DNA of 64,000 nucleotides from Aselliscus stoliczkanus (GCA_033961575.1 CM066737.1:64748771-64812770), one strand, 5' to 3'; positions 34,715 through 46,065 are shown, numbered from the stretch's first letter. The notes: generated by a model from the letters alone, not told the origin. Made by a program: numbers and translations.

Positions 34715-35114
34715 TTTAAAATTAAATTTATTGGGGTGACATTGGTTAGTAAAATTATAGAGGCTTCAAGTGTACACCTCTATAATATATCATCTATATA
34801 TTGTATTGTGTGTTCACCATCCAGAGTCAGTTCTCCTTTTATCATCATGTATTTGACCCTGTTTACCCTCTTCTACCACTCTCCTCCCCGCTTACCCTCT
34901 GGTGACCACTAAACTATTGTCTGTGTCTATGAATTTTTGGTTCTTTATTTATTTTTCTTGTTCCCTTGTTGCTTTCAGTTTTATATCCCACATATCAATG
35001 AAGTCATATGGTTCTCAACTTTTTCTGTCTGACTTATTTCACTTAGCATAATAATCTCAAGATCCATCTATGTTGTTGCAAATGGCACTATTTCATCTTT
35101 TCTTATGGCAGAGT
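34715..35114 (-). mobile_element. L1 3' UTR and ORF2 end, antisense
   Basis: Begins aaattaaatttattggggtg, acattggttagtaaaattat, caccatccagagtcagttct, then tctggtgaccactaaactat, cccacatatcaatgaagtca, atccatctatgttgttgcaa and tcttatggcagagt. The 3' end type (ATTTATTGGGGTGACATTGGTTA antisense) differs from the bat-type UTR of the 39 and 44 kb copies. Confidence 0.75.
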
Positions 35115-35129
35115 CGATTTGTATTTCTT

Positions 35130-35553
35130 TTTTTTAAAAGATTTTATTGGGGAATTGGGGTAGGGGAACAGTGTTGGGAAATAGGGGAAGGGGAACAGAC
35201 AAGTTGCTGTCTTTTTGTTCTTCAGTCTAGTTGCGGAGGACGTTGCTTCACTGGCCCATGTTGGTATCGTCATTGCGCTGTTCCCGGGTGAGGCAGATCG
35301 GTCGCCATTCTTTGGACAGCTGCTCACTGCAGCTATTGGCAGCTCACGCTGGCTGCCGGCCACTCACTGTAGCCTATGGCAGCCCAGTGCAGCAGGGGCT
35401 GCAGCCACGCCATCTCCAGGGCTCGCAGCCCAGCCCAGGTGGAGCTGTTATTAGCTGTAGAGGACAGTGTCATTGGCACTCATATATGGGATCTGAACCA
35501 GGACCACTGGCGTCCCAAGAGAGCTCTTAACCAATGCGCCACTTAGCCGGCCC
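35130..35553 (-). mobile_element. Long composite SINE (type B), antisense
   Basis: aaaagattttattggggaat, gttcttcagtctagttgcgg, gctcacgctggctgccggcc, agctgtagaggacagtgtca, cgccacttagccggcccc. The exact 15-base direct repeat cgatttgtatttctt lies at 35115-35129 and 35554-35568, so its boundaries are firm. Frames at 35070-35530 are translations of this SINE. Confidence 0.93.
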
Positions 35554-35568
35554 CGATTTGTATTTCTT

Positions 35569-36482
35569 AATCCCTTCACCTTTGCCACTCTGTGCCCCAA
35601 CGTGGTCTCATCTCTCACCCCAACAAATTTAGTATCTGACACCATACGTAGTTATTATAATATTATTGACCATATTCCTTATGCCGTACTCTACATCCCA
35701 ATAACTACTTTGTAACAACCAATTTGTACTTCTTAACCCATTCCCCTTTTTTCACCCACACCCACAACCCCCATCCCATCTGGCAACCATTAAAATGTTT
35801 TATGTATCTATGAGTTTCTTTGTTTTCTACTTTTATTTTCTTCTTTTTTTGATTTCAGATATCATCAAAATCACATTACATTTGTCTTCCTCTGTATGAC
35901 ACTCCACTCAGCACAATACCCTCCAGGTCCATCCATGCAGCTGCAGATGGCAAGAGCCCATTCCCTTCCATGGCCAAACAATAGCCCATTGTATATATGT
36001 ACCAATTCCTCTTTATCCATTCACCCATCCAAGGAAACCCAGGCTGCCTCCACATCTCTGCCATTGTAAACAATGCTGCAATGAACATGTGGGTATGTGC
36101 ATGTACCCTTAAAATAGCATTTGGGGTTTCTTTGCATAACTACCCTGAAGTGGGAACACTGGGTTTTTCATTGTCTCTTGTTATAGCCTTGGTTTTAAAC
36201 ACCATTTTGTCTGGTAAAAATATTGCTACGCAAGCTTTTGTTTTGTTTTGTTTTCATTTCCATTTTCATGAGATATCTTTTTCCATCCCTTTACTTTCTG
36301 TCTGTGTGTGTCTTTCCATCTGAAGTGAATCTCTTGTAGGCAGCATATGTAAGGATTTGTAATAACTTTATTTTCTTATCAATTCAGCCTTCCCATGTCT
36401 TTTGATTGGTGCATTTAATCCATTTACATTGAAAGTAATTGTTGATAAATATGTAGCTACTGTATTTTATTATTCATAATAA
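35569..36482 (-). mobile_element. L1, antisense, with internal ORF2 deletion (copy 1)
   Basis: From the left: 3' UTR (accatacgtagttattataa; catcccaataactactttgt; atcccatctggcaaccatta), ORF2 C-terminal region (tgtcttcctctgtatgacac, attgtatatatgtaccaatt, gtaaacaatgctgcaatgaa, accctgaagtgggaacactg), then at about 36164 a jump straight to the ORF2 endonuclease region (ttgtctcttgttatagcctt, ccattttgtctggtaaaaat, ccatccctttactttctgtc, tgaatctcttgtaggcagca) and the ORF2 start region (cattgaaagtaattgttgat). 5' truncated at about 36482. About 1 kb of ORF2 on each side of RT is absent. Confidence 0.75.
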
Positions 36483-36881
36483 TATGAACAGAGCTGGATG
36501 GGGTAAGCAATGCTGTAGCCTGACCTTTTCCTAGAGATATTATTGACCATGACTGGGTGCTGGAGGCAGTGAGCCTCATCTTGGCCACACACACCCAAAT
36601 TGGAACTTCCATATGTTAAGCCAGGGCAACAAGGGGGAGTGGTCACAGCTCATTTGCCACAGACGCTTCACTTCTTATCACAAATATTCTTAAATAAAAA
36701 TTATTCTATTTGTTGTTTGTGCTAAGGACAATTTCCAGAGGTTTTACGTATTTTCTTTGTTGTAGTTCATTTGTTTTGTTTTAATTATTTTTACCAGTTA
36801 TGGTTGTTTCACTAGGTTGAGAACCCACAGAGCTCCTCCAGCTGCCATTCCAGAATCCCTTCATCTTCTAATGAACTCTTA
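36483..36881. other. No gene seen
   Basis: A balanced stretch at 36490-36680 (gagctggatggggtaagcaa; gggcaacaagggggagtggt) is unassigned; the rest is AT-rich. Confidence 0.4.
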
Positions 36882-37000
36882 TTTATTTTTTAATTTTTAA
36901 TTTTTTTGAGGGCAATGTCACTGGCCCTCATATGTGGGACCAAACTGGGGCCGCTGGCGTCCCAAGCCAGCACTTAACCACCGCGCCACTCGGCCGGCCC
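36882..37000 (-). mobile_element. Short tRNA-derived SINE (type A), antisense
   Basis: Ends in cgcgccactcggccggccc. The exact 15-base duplication tctaatgaactctta at 36867-36881 and 37001-37015 defines it. The T-rich left edge is a degenerate A/T tail. Confidence 0.93.
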
Positions 37001-37015
37001 TCTAATGAACTCTTA

Positions 37016-38105
37016 GAAATTTCAGGTTCCGTTTTTGCTGGATGTTCAACCTATTTCTTGCTCCATCTTATAGTAGACTTTTTATTTGACTCTTACATGT
37101 ATCCTAATGTGTAATAAAGATTCCGTTCCTTGATTTCCCTCAACTATCACACAAAGCAATTGAGTATCATAGATTTTTGTTTTTATCTCGCCACAAAGAA
37201 TATTTCTATAGTTAATTTTGTACCTCCAGCCCCACAGCTTCCTACCGTGTTGTTAGTCTTCTTTCCTTCCTTCTTCGTCTCATCTCAAGACCTTCTCAAA
37301 TATCAGCAAATCATAACTGCTTCCTTTTTATTATGCAGAGAAATTGGGCTCTTCTTTTGGCTGCTTTGGTCAATAGTAATCATGCCCTATCAGTTCTTCA
37401 ACAACAAAATGACCTATATTGTATTTTGCCTCCCTAACAGAAAATCTGCCATCAGCCAATCTTTTTCTTTTCTTTGCACTGTTATAAATTAATAACCCCT
37501 CCTATTACCCCATAAGTAACTTCAAACTCTGATCTCAGATACTCCTGGGAGATTCAAAATCCAACTTTAGGATTTCATTCCAAACCTGTCTGCATTTCAT
37601 CTCTCCCATAATTTCCTTCTTTTCATGTAGTTTCTACACACTCAAGAATCTGCCTCCCTCTCATTATTCTGACAAGTTACGGTAATGATTAATAATGTCC
37701 ATGTTCTCATTATTAAATCTTTAAGAGTATTTGAGGTTATTCATATCTAAGAACAAAATGATCCTTCTAAATATTAAATATCAGGTTATACCTAGAGATT
37801 ATTACCTCTAGAATATGCAGGGATGTATTTCACACCCCACCCTCTTGTAAGTACCAATTAACATTATTAACTAAGTCTCTGAGTCAGAAAATTGAACATG
37901 TGTCTATCGCATGGATGCATAAACTCCCCAGAGGTAGGAGTTCTACATTGTTATCAGGCATTTTTATTGTTTCACTGAATGTGTTTAAGTTTTACTTCAT
38001 GTTCAAGACCCCATGATCCAGAAAGAATAGAGAAATATTAGAAATAATGAATAAATACTGTATGCATAACCTATAAATGTCAGGCCCTGCCTGAATCTTA
38101 GCCTT
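37016..38105. other. No gene seen; includes a 120-codon frame without known domain
   Basis: The plus-strand frame at 37130-37492 (120 codons) is rich in F, L, S and I and looks membrane-like only because T-rich DNA encodes hydrophobic residues. It has no upstream promoter-like or splice context, and I see no family match. Not called as a gene. The rest is unassigned. Confidence 0.5.
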
Positions 38106-38325
38106 TATAGTAGCTAACAGATACAATTTATAAAGGAATTATATGCCAGATACTGGGCCATATTCTCTGCATGTATTATCTCATTTAATCAACATTAAAA
38201 CCTGAGGTAGGAACTATTTCAGCTCATTTTGCAATTGACAAAACTGAGGCATAGAAAATGAGGCACTGTAGCAAAGCCTGTAGGGATTAGAGCAAGAAAT
38301 ATTAATAGAATTTAGGTCTTTCTGA
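38106..38325 (-). mobile_element. MIR, antisense
   Basis: tatgccagatactgggccat, tctgcatgtattatctcatt, taatcaacattaaaacctga, ggtaggaactatttcagctc, acaaaactgaggcatagaaa: antisense MIR in order. Confidence 0.8.
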
Positions 38326-38809
38326 CTCTGAACTCCTCCTACTCCTAATCTCCGTAGTAAGCTGCCTCTCCTTTTCATTTCCCTGGGGTCATTTATCACA
38401 TCTCTACCTCTTCCCTGATGGTTCAATCTAACTCCATTTTTATGATTCTTTCTGATTTGGGGATAACTGCAACCCAGTTGTCTAATCTAGTTCCAAGTGG
38501 AGTGAATCCTTTCCATGTTCACCCTTTTCAACTACTGCAGACATACCATTTACTCTGTATTTCAGTATATCACAGAGACACAATGAGTCAATGAAGAATA
38601 ATAGAACAGGCTCAGAAATCTACAACCCACAGAAGAAATCTGGCTTGACCCTTGTTTCTGTAAATGAGGTTTGACTGTAATACTACCATACTGATCAATT
38701 TACATACTGTATATGGATGCTTTCATACTACAATGGTAGAGTTGATCAGTAGTGACAGAGACCATATGGCTCACAAAATGAAAAGGAATACTATTTTGCC
38801 CATTTAAAA
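38326..38809. other. No gene seen
   Basis: Unassigned, ordinary composition. The frame at 38700-39035 on the minus strand is a shadow of the L1 to the right. Confidence 0.5.
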
Positions 38810-38822
38810 AACTTTGCATATC

Positions 38823-39890
38823 TATGAAAAAAAGTTCAACCTCACGGGTCATTAGGGAAATGCAAATAAAAACCACCGTGAGATACCACCTCACTCCAGT
38901 CAGAATGGCTATCATCAACAAATCAACAAACAACAAGTGCTGGCGGGGCTGTGGGGAAAAGGGGACCCTGCTGCACTGTTGGTGGGACTGCAGATTGGTG
39001 CAGCCACTATGGAAGTCAGTATGGAGGTATCTCAAAGAACTGGAAATAGAGCTACCGTTTGACCCAGCAATTCCACTCCTAGGTATTTATCCTGAAAAAA
39101 TTAAGACACTTATACAAAAAAAGTTATGCACCCCTATGTTCATAGCAGCACAATTTACAATAGCTAAGACTTGGAAACAATCAAAATGCCCGTCAGTAGA
39201 TGACTGGATTAAGAAACTGTGGTATATTTATACAATGGAGTATTACTCCGCTATAAGGAAGAATGAAATCGTGCCATTTGCAATGATATGGATGGACCTA
39301 GAGACCATAATGTTGAGTGAAATAAGTCAGTCAGAGAAGGACAAATACCATATGATCTCACTCATATGTGGAATCTGAAAAACTGTATGAATGAGCAAAG
39401 TAAACAGAAACTGTCTCATAGATATAGAGGAAAAGTCAGGGTTGCTAATTGGGAGAGGAATGGGGATGAGGGAGAAGGGGAAGGGATTAGACAGCAAAAA
39501 TAGGCAACTACAATATTGCTACTGGGATAGGAAAAACAGTTTGGGGAATATAATTAATAATGTTGTAAATATTCTGTGGAATGTCAGATGATCATAAGTC
39601 TTGTTAGGGAGACCATTTCATGGATGGAGTAGAGGTTTGATCACTGCACTGTATTACTAAAGCGGAGGTGGTATGCCTACTGTAATTGAATATATATAGA
39701 TAGTCACGGGATGTGGATTATACTGTGGAAGAGAGTCAGAGGAAGAGTAATAGATATATATGATATGGGGGGGAGTGGGGTGGTGTATTGGGGGTGGGGG
39801 GTTGTCACTTTGAGGGGTAAAATGTATAACTATTGCACTGTGTTGTACACCTGAACTAATTAAAAATAAAATAAAATAAAATATAAAAAT
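38823..39890 (+). mobile_element. 5'-truncated L1 with intact target-site duplication
   Basis: The 13-base duplication aactttgcatatc lies at 38810-38822 and 39891-39903. It contains the ORF2 C-terminal end (38824-39378) and a 3' UTR of about 500 bases with G-rich part (ggggatgagggagaagggga; gtattgggggtggggggttg) and an (AAAAT)n-like tail. The UTR has two similar modules, each ending in a TGTACACCTGAA-like word (first copy mutated, near 39640-39660; second at 39843). The mariner insert of the 23 and 52 kb copies is absent at the matching site (about 39691). Confidence 0.9.
38824..39378 (+). pseudogene. L1 ORF2 protein C-terminal fragment, 184 codons, uninterrupted
   Basis: The last part of L1 ORF2p, which in a complete element joins endonuclease, reverse transcriptase and a C-terminal cysteine-rich region. 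Only the C-terminal region remains: [20 protein letters not shown] (about residues 44-64), [35 protein letters not shown] and [17 protein letters not shown], then TGA. No stop or frameshift, so the copy is young relative to its neighbours. It has no promoter and lacks endonuclease and RT, so it is inert. The ATG is simply the first in-frame M after the truncation, not a real start. Confidence 0.9.
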
Positions 39891-39903
39891 AACTTTGCAT
39901 ATC

Positions 39904-40365
39904 ATTGCATTAGATTCATATTTCCTAGTCCTTTTAGAAAAGTACTCAATACATATTTTAGGAACAAAATTGTACATATTGTACTTCATTTTTTTTTACT
40001 TAATACATTTATTTTTAATGGAGACATTGTTTTATTGCACATGAGGTCCATACAATAAAACATATTAATGATCACTATTGAGAGCAAAAACACTGCTGTA
40101 TTTAATGTCATTTATTAGAATGACTTCATTGATCATAAACCCTGCTTTCCCACAGGAAAGAGACAAAGAATCAAAATGGAAGGACTTAAAATTTGTAAAA
40201 AGTTATATAGTTCTTTGCATCCAATCTACTCCTCAGAGGAAGAGATAAGACATTATTTTTTACTAGTGATATAATGGGTATTCTTTGAAATTTGCTTGGA
40301 ATCTGAATGCTCTTCTTTTAAAAAAAAATATTAGCTCTGGTTAAAATAGTTTCTTTTTTTACACT
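39904..40365. other. No gene seen
   Basis: AT-rich, unassigned. Confidence 0.5.
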
Positions 40366-41020
40366 TTTTTATTATTAGTTTCAGGTGTACAAAACAACAT
40401 AATGATCAGACATTTACACCCCTCACAAAATGATAACCCCAACAAGTCTAATAGCTATCTGACATCATACATAGCTATTCTAATATCATTGACTGTATTC
40501 CCTATGCTGCACTTTAATTTTTTTTAACACAGCTAAACTAGCTCACTCGTTTTCACATTCAATATTATTTTATATTAATTTCAGGTGTAAAGCATGGTGG
40601 TTAGGCATTTACATAATTTGTGAATTGATCCCCCATATAAGTCTAGTACCCATCTGACACCATATATAGTTTTTATATTATTGACTGTATTCCCCATACT
40701 GTATTTCATATCCCCATGACTATGTTGTGACTACCAATTTGCACTTTCTAATCCCTTCCCCTTCTCCCCATCCCCCAAACCCTCTCCCATCTAGCAACCA
40801 TCAGTTTTTTTCTCTGTATCTATGAGTCTATTTCTGTTTTGTTTGCTCATTTAATCTGTTCTTTAGATTCTACATGTAAGTGACATCATATGGCATTTGT
40901 GTTTCCCAGTCTGACGTTTTCCCTTAGCATAATATCCTCTAGGTCCATCCATGTTGTCATGAATGGTAAAATTCCATTCTTTTTTATGGCAGAGTAATAC
41001 TCATTGTATTAACATCATTG
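40366..41020 (-). mobile_element. Two antisense L1 3' fragments in series
   Basis: 40370-40515 (attagtttcaggtgtacaaa, ccctcacaaaatgataaccc, attccctatgctgcacttta) and 40545-41020 (cacattcaatattattttat, gatcccccatataagtctag, atcccccaaaccctctccca, gtccatccatgttgtcatga, ttttttatggcagagtaata). The second reaches the ORF2 end. Their 3' ends are repeated, so these are two insertions. Confidence 0.75.
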
Positions 41021-41189
41021 CGTATTTACAATGATTAGCAGTAAGTCCTTTCTCAGTTCATCCCTATAAATTTGATCTTTTTCATTTAATTTTAAAAGGG
41101 AAAGAAACGGAGCTCACAGAGAAAGAAAATATGGGCATCAAATACTATAGAAATGATGAAGTTCCTTTCTCAGATAATCTTACCCTATC

Positions 41190-41375
41190 TCTTGCTGTAT
41201 GATCTCTGGCAAATCTATTCAAGTTTTCTATTTTTCAGTTTCTACATTTGTAAAGTGAAAATGGTAATAAACCTAACTCAGATGTTGTGAGGATTAAATT
41301 AGCTAATACATGTTACTTTTAGAATAGTGCCTCACACATAGCAAGTGCTTAATCAATGCTAGTTAATGGTTTTTA
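41190..41375 (+). mobile_element. MIR, sense
   Basis: tatctcttgctgtatgatct, ttcagtttctacatttgtaa, gttgtgaggattaaattagc, gtgcctcacacatagcaagt, gcttaatcaatgctagttaa: sense MIR in order. Confidence 0.85.
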
Positions 41376-41684
41376 TGGTCCTATTTACTACATGAAATCT
41401 TCATTCTTAGCTTATCAATTTTAAAATCATTTAGTATGACTGGTTTACTTTTGTTACTTAATTTTACCCCTTAAATCTCTGACAAACCCACCAAATTATT
41501 GTCTTTACATATTCCCCCTTTTTACCATTGTCAAAGTCAGTGTTTCTGATTGTGGGTGATGGATGAGCAGAATCAGGATGACTTGTAAGGTTTGTTAAAA
41601 ATACAGATTCCAGACCTTGTACCCAGAGCTATTGAGTCAGTCTTTTGAGGGTAGTGTACAGACAATTGATTTTTCATTTTACTT

Positions 41685-42142
41685 TTCTATTACAGTTGAC
41701 ATCAAACATTATTTTATATTAGTTTCAGGTGTACAGCATAGGGATCAGACATCCACATAATTTAAGAAGTGATCCTTGGGTCAGTCCAGTACCCACCTGG
41801 CACTGTACATAGTTGTCACAATATTATAGATTGTATTCCTTATACTGTGTTTTATATCCCTGTGACTATTCTGTAACTACCAATTTGTACTTTTTAATCC
41901 CTTCACCTTTTTCATCCATCCCCCAATACCCCTCCCATATGGCAACCATCAGTTTGTTCTCTGTATCTATGAGACTGTTTCTATTTTGTTTGTTTATTTT
42001 GTTCTTTAGATTCTGCCTATAAGTGAGATCATATGGTATTTGTCTTTCTCAGTCTGACTTATTTCAGTTAGCATAATACCATTTACGTCCATCCATGTTG
42101 TTGCAAATGGTAAGATTCATTCTTTTTTATGGCTGAGTAAGA
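41685..42142 (-). mobile_element. L1 3' UTR and ORF2 end, antisense
   Basis: attacagttgacatcaaaca, gtttcaggtgtacagcatag, gtcagtccagtacccacctg, catccatgttgttgcaaatg and ttttttatggctgagtaaga, in the usual antisense order. The frame at 41813-42022 is chance. Confidence 0.8.
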
Positions 42143-42549
42143 CAACTGATTTTTAAACTGATTCCAAACATGTTTCTAATGTGCACTCAGTTTTGAAAAC
42201 AACTACTCCAAGGACTTGTGAATAGATGATTAGAAGTGAAAATATAGGATTCTCAAGAAAGTAGCACAATAAGCCTCCACGCTTCTCTTATAATAGGAAA
42301 GAATCCTTTTCTAGGCAACTTCCTTGTCCTTCTATTCAAAATTCTCATAAAATATTATTTCTTATAGGACATGATCAATGTTATTGGGTTATCATGTTCT
42401 TTCTCTGTTTCTGTCTCTTCTGTCTCTCTCTCCCACTCTCTCTCTTCTCAGCTGAAACATAGAAAAAATACAAAAATGCTCTAAAATATTTTAAAGTATG
42501 AATCTGACATCTTTAATATAAAATATAGTACATTTAAAACATGATCAAA

Positions 42550-42580
<31 letters not shown>
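42550..42580. repeat. (CA)n microsatellite, left flank of a mariner
   Basis: About 15 CA units running up to the mariner terminus at 42581. Confidence 0.97.
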
Positions 42581-42584
<4 letters not shown>

Positions 42585-43137
42585 CTGACAATTAATTTTG
42601 CGAACTCATCCTAGAACAAGTGCTACATACCTCACTGCTGAACATCACTATGGTCACCTTTGAAGTACTCCCCTTGGGAAGCTATGCAGCCATGCCACCA
42701 CCTAACCCACCCTTCAAATCAATTTTGGAATTCTTTCTCTGCAATGGTTATCAGAGCTGTTGTCATATTACCCTTGATGTCCTGAATGTCATCAAAATGT
42801 CTGCCTTCCAGTATTTCCTTTATGTTCGGGTAAAGAAAGAAGTCATTGGGGACCAGATCAGGTGAGTAGCGAGGGTGTTTTAATACAGTTATTTGTTTAC
42901 TGGCTAAAAACTCCCTCACAGACAGTGCCGTGTGAGCTGGTGCATTGTCATGATGCAAGAGCTGTGAATTGTTGGCAAAAAGTTCAGGTCGTCTAAGTAA
43001 AGCCTTTTCAGCACTTCCAAAGAATAAACTTGGTGAACTGTTTGTCCAGTTGGTACAAATTCATAATGAATAATCCCTCTGATATCAAAAAATGTTAGCA
43101 ACATCATTGCAACAAAGTTTGCGAACTTAATGTGAGA

Positions 43138-43142
<5 letters not shown>
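42581..43142 (-). mobile_element. Internally deleted mariner with transposase C-terminal half
   Basis: Ends: left cgttctgacaattaattttg; right, as reverse complement, cgaggtctcacattaagttc; the inner parts (AATTTTGCGAACT and AAGTTCGCAAACT) pair well. 562 bases against about 1.3 kb for a full mariner. On the minus strand, two overlapping frames (43107-42916 and 42958-42719) hold the linker motif FVPTGQTVHQVYSLEVLKRL, then HDNAPAHTA and RYSPDLVPNDFFLYP. HD and ND are 34 residues apart, the mariner D34D spacing. The first catalytic D and the DNA-binding half are gone and there is a frameshift, so it is inactive but could have moved in trans. Confidence 0.88.

Positions 43143-43188
<46 letters not shown>
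43143..43188. repeat. (TG)n microsatellite, right flank of a mariner
   Basis: About 23 TG units beginning immediately at the right mariner end. Confidence 0.97.
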
Positions 43189-43189
<1 letters not shown>

Positions 43190-43469
43190 CTTGGGTTTTT
43201 TTGTGTCTCCTAGTCTGTGCAGTTTGAAGGATATTAAATTCATAGAAACTACATATCTAATTTCTAGTATTAGTTTTCACCTATATAACATAAGGATTAC
43301 AGAGAAATGTATTTTGGTAATTTTATGTCTTAAATTGGAGAATAAAAATGTAGCCTTGATTAACAAACATGTTCATGTTTTTACCTCACCCATCTCATGT
43401 GGCCTTTCTTTGCAACTCATACTCTGTATAATGGTGGTCCAAACACAGTTCTGGCCTCAATCCCACATT
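43189..43469. other. No gene seen
   Basis: Plus-strand frame 43146-43496 (116 codons) begins in the TG repeat (a CV run) and has no domain beyond it. Not a gene. Confidence 0.5.
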
Positions 43470-43770
43470 ACTTGCACTATTACAGTAACTTCCTAATTGG
43501 TCTCCTTGCCACTGGCCTCTCGTTTCTCCACTATATCTGTACTTTGGCATTACCATTATCTTGTTAAATCACTTCTATAAATACCCCATGGGAAAAGCTC
43601 CAATGTTTTTCTGTTGCCTAATAAGTGAGGTCCAATGCCCTATACCCATCCCACAACCCACGCCAAACTTCTCTGAATATGTCATACATTTTTAGGCCTA
43701 CTTTCTATATTTTAATCATTTTAGCCTAGAATGACTTTTATCTAATTTTCTAATCATTTAAAATTTAATC
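43470..43770 (+). mobile_element. L2 LINE fragment, sense
   Basis: attacagtaacttcctaatt, ggtctccttgccactggcct, gggaaaagctccaatgtttt, ataagtgaggtccaatgccc and gcctagaatgacttttatct follow the L2 3' region in order (TAACTGGTCTCCCTGC, CTGCCTGGAATG). Old and diverged. Confidence 0.65.
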
Positions 43771-44194
43771 ATATTTTAAACGTTAGTTAAAATGAGAGCA
43801 CACTAAAGCATTTTCCATTTGGTCTAATAAAAGTTAACCGTCCTCTCTTTTGTGATAACCCAGTACTTATTTTATTGGGTTTTATTATAGTTAATGCTTT
43901 TGACCTTGTAAATTATAAAGTACTTGCTGATTGGTACTTTCACCTATTTATGTACATACCTTGGCAACATCTATTATGTGTTCATTGAAGGAATTATTCT
44001 AGACTAAATGTAACCTAGACATAAGGGACATTTGCAGAGGAAACTTGAGATCTTAATGCAAAAAAAGATGTGAGTGTGTCCATATAAGTCGTCACCTTAA
44101 TCGATTTCTGAAAAAAAGAAAACATCATGTAATTTAAATCAAAAATTTTGGCTTCAAATATAGCTAAGTTGATTGAAAATAAAACTTATATAAA
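43771..44194. other. No gene seen
   Basis: AT-rich, unassigned. Confidence 0.5.
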
Positions 44195-44690
44195 CAGAAA
44201 CAGTCTCATAGAGAGAAAAAACTGACGGTTGCTAGTTAGGAGGGGGGTGGGGATGAGGGAGAAGGGGAAGGGATTAGACAGCATAAATAGGTAACTACAA
44301 TATTGCCACTGGGATATGAAAGACAGTTCAGCGATTACAATTAATAATGTAAATATTTTGTGGGTGTCAGATGGTCACATGTCTAGGTAGGCAGATCACT
44401 TCATGGATGGAGTAGAGGCTTGATCACTGCACTGTACACCTGAAGCTGATGTTGTATAATATTGTATGCCAACTGTAATTGAATATATAGATAGTCACAG
44501 GATGTGGATTATACTGTGGAAGGGAATCAAAGGAATTATAATAGGTACGTATGATATGGGTGGAGGACTGGGGTGGCGAATTGAGGGAGGCGTGTTGTCA
44601 CTTTGAGGGGTAAAAAGTATAACTATTGCACTGTGTTGTACACCTGAAACTAATTTTTTTTAAATGTTTATTTCAGAATAAAAGAATTTA
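44195..44690 (+). mobile_element. L1 3' UTR only, sense, insert-free
   Basis: cagaaacagtctcatagaga, ggggatgagggagaagggga, agggattagacagcataaat, gatcactgcactgtacacct, gaagctgatgttgtataata, gaatatatagatagtcacag, gcactgtgttgtacacctga. Same UTR type as 39379-39890, 5' truncated. At about 44482-44490 it shows the unoccupied site of the mariner insert. Two TGTACACCTGAA modules are both preserved here (about 44432 and 44637). Confidence 0.88.
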
Positions 44691-46065
44691 AAAAATAAAA
44701 TAAAACTTATAAAACTTGCTCAGGGTAGATAAACATCAACTTTCTCTAAGATAAGTATATATTTTTTCCAAGTTAAAAAATAGAAGCTAAGTCAATTTGA
44801 AAGAAAAATTTCCAGAGTTCAAGGTACTTAGTGTGACTTGAGAAAGTGGTAAACTACAGCTGCACTGAAACAGTTAAGCTCTCTTGACTCACCAGTTTGC
44901 ATGAAACAATTAAGTAAAGCGGCAAAGTTAGAATCAGAAATTTAAATCAAATAACAAGATTTGTTTGCTTAGCTTTATTCTTCCGCTAACACTTATACTC
45001 AATTTATCCTTATTTTTAACATGACATTATATTTACGACTAATGTGGACATTGTAGACTCTTGAGATAAATTATCTATAATTTCAGTATTATATAGAATT
45101 TTTGTTTATAATCATCCAGATCTTTAATCTAAAATGTTAATAAAACAGAATTTTAGATGCAAAAAAATAAGTTACCTTTGGGAAAATATTTTGTCCATAT
45201 CATAAAATATAATATATGTATATAAGATTGAGAAGACATGTCCTTTTTGTTATGACAATTCAAAACTTCTTTGTAGTGATTGTTTCTTAACAGTTTTTTA
45301 AAAAAATCAGATTTGTTTTGCATTGTTATGCAGACATAAAGATGTTTTTGAAAACTACAATGGAAAATTTTGCTGTATTTAAAGAACAAATTATTTTCAG
45401 AATATTTATCATTTTATGCATACCATATAGACATAGATATGGATGTAAATATTTCTGTAGATATAAATATATCTGTCTATTTGGGGAAACTAAGTCTTCA
45501 CCAATGTGTTGTCATTTCTGCCACAATACTAATGCATGAATTTAAGAATTTAAAGCATCTGCTAATATTGTAATTATTCACAACTCAAATGATTCTGTTA
45601 CTGTATTCAGAAATGACATGACCAATCTAAAATATTGCTCTTTAGTGAAATCACTAAAATGTTAAAATCAGCATTATTACCATAGGAAATATTACTTTAA
45701 TAAAAGTAAGCATAAATGAAGCAATTATTTGACCTAAAATAGCAATTGTTTTCAATATTTATCAGTACTATTTTTAAGATTTTATAGTTTTCAATTTATG
45801 AACCTGTTTAAGGTGGTGTGCTGAATTTCAGTGCATCAAAAATTTCATTTACTCATTAAATTTTGCATGTTCACCTTTGTCTTTTAATGTTGTAATATAA
45901 TTGATTATATTACTAATGGAGGTGTGAATGCAAACATTTAAAAACATTGGTTACTGTATTAGTACACTTTAGACCACTAGTATGCAGATTTAACTGATTT
46001 TTCAGTTAGCTTTCTCAATACATGGTAAGATGTTTCTCAATGTGTTCTTTTTTAAATAATTGTTT
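44691..46065. other. About 1.4 kb without a gene; AT-rich
   Basis: Frames at 45153-45389 (minus) and 45318-45573 (plus) overlap each other in AT-rich DNA and have no domain. Nothing else recognised. Confidence 0.5.

Noticed and set aside
36164..36164. L1 splice product (SpIRE) as the explanation for the shared junction
   Set aside because: No canonical acceptor AG sits directly before the retained tail in the intact copies visible here. Not excluded for the true parent, so it is listed only as an alternative to test.
37130..37492. 120-codon frame with hydrophobic stretches, possible small membrane protein
   Set aside because: Hydrophobicity follows from T-rich DNA. No recognisable family, promoter or exon borders.
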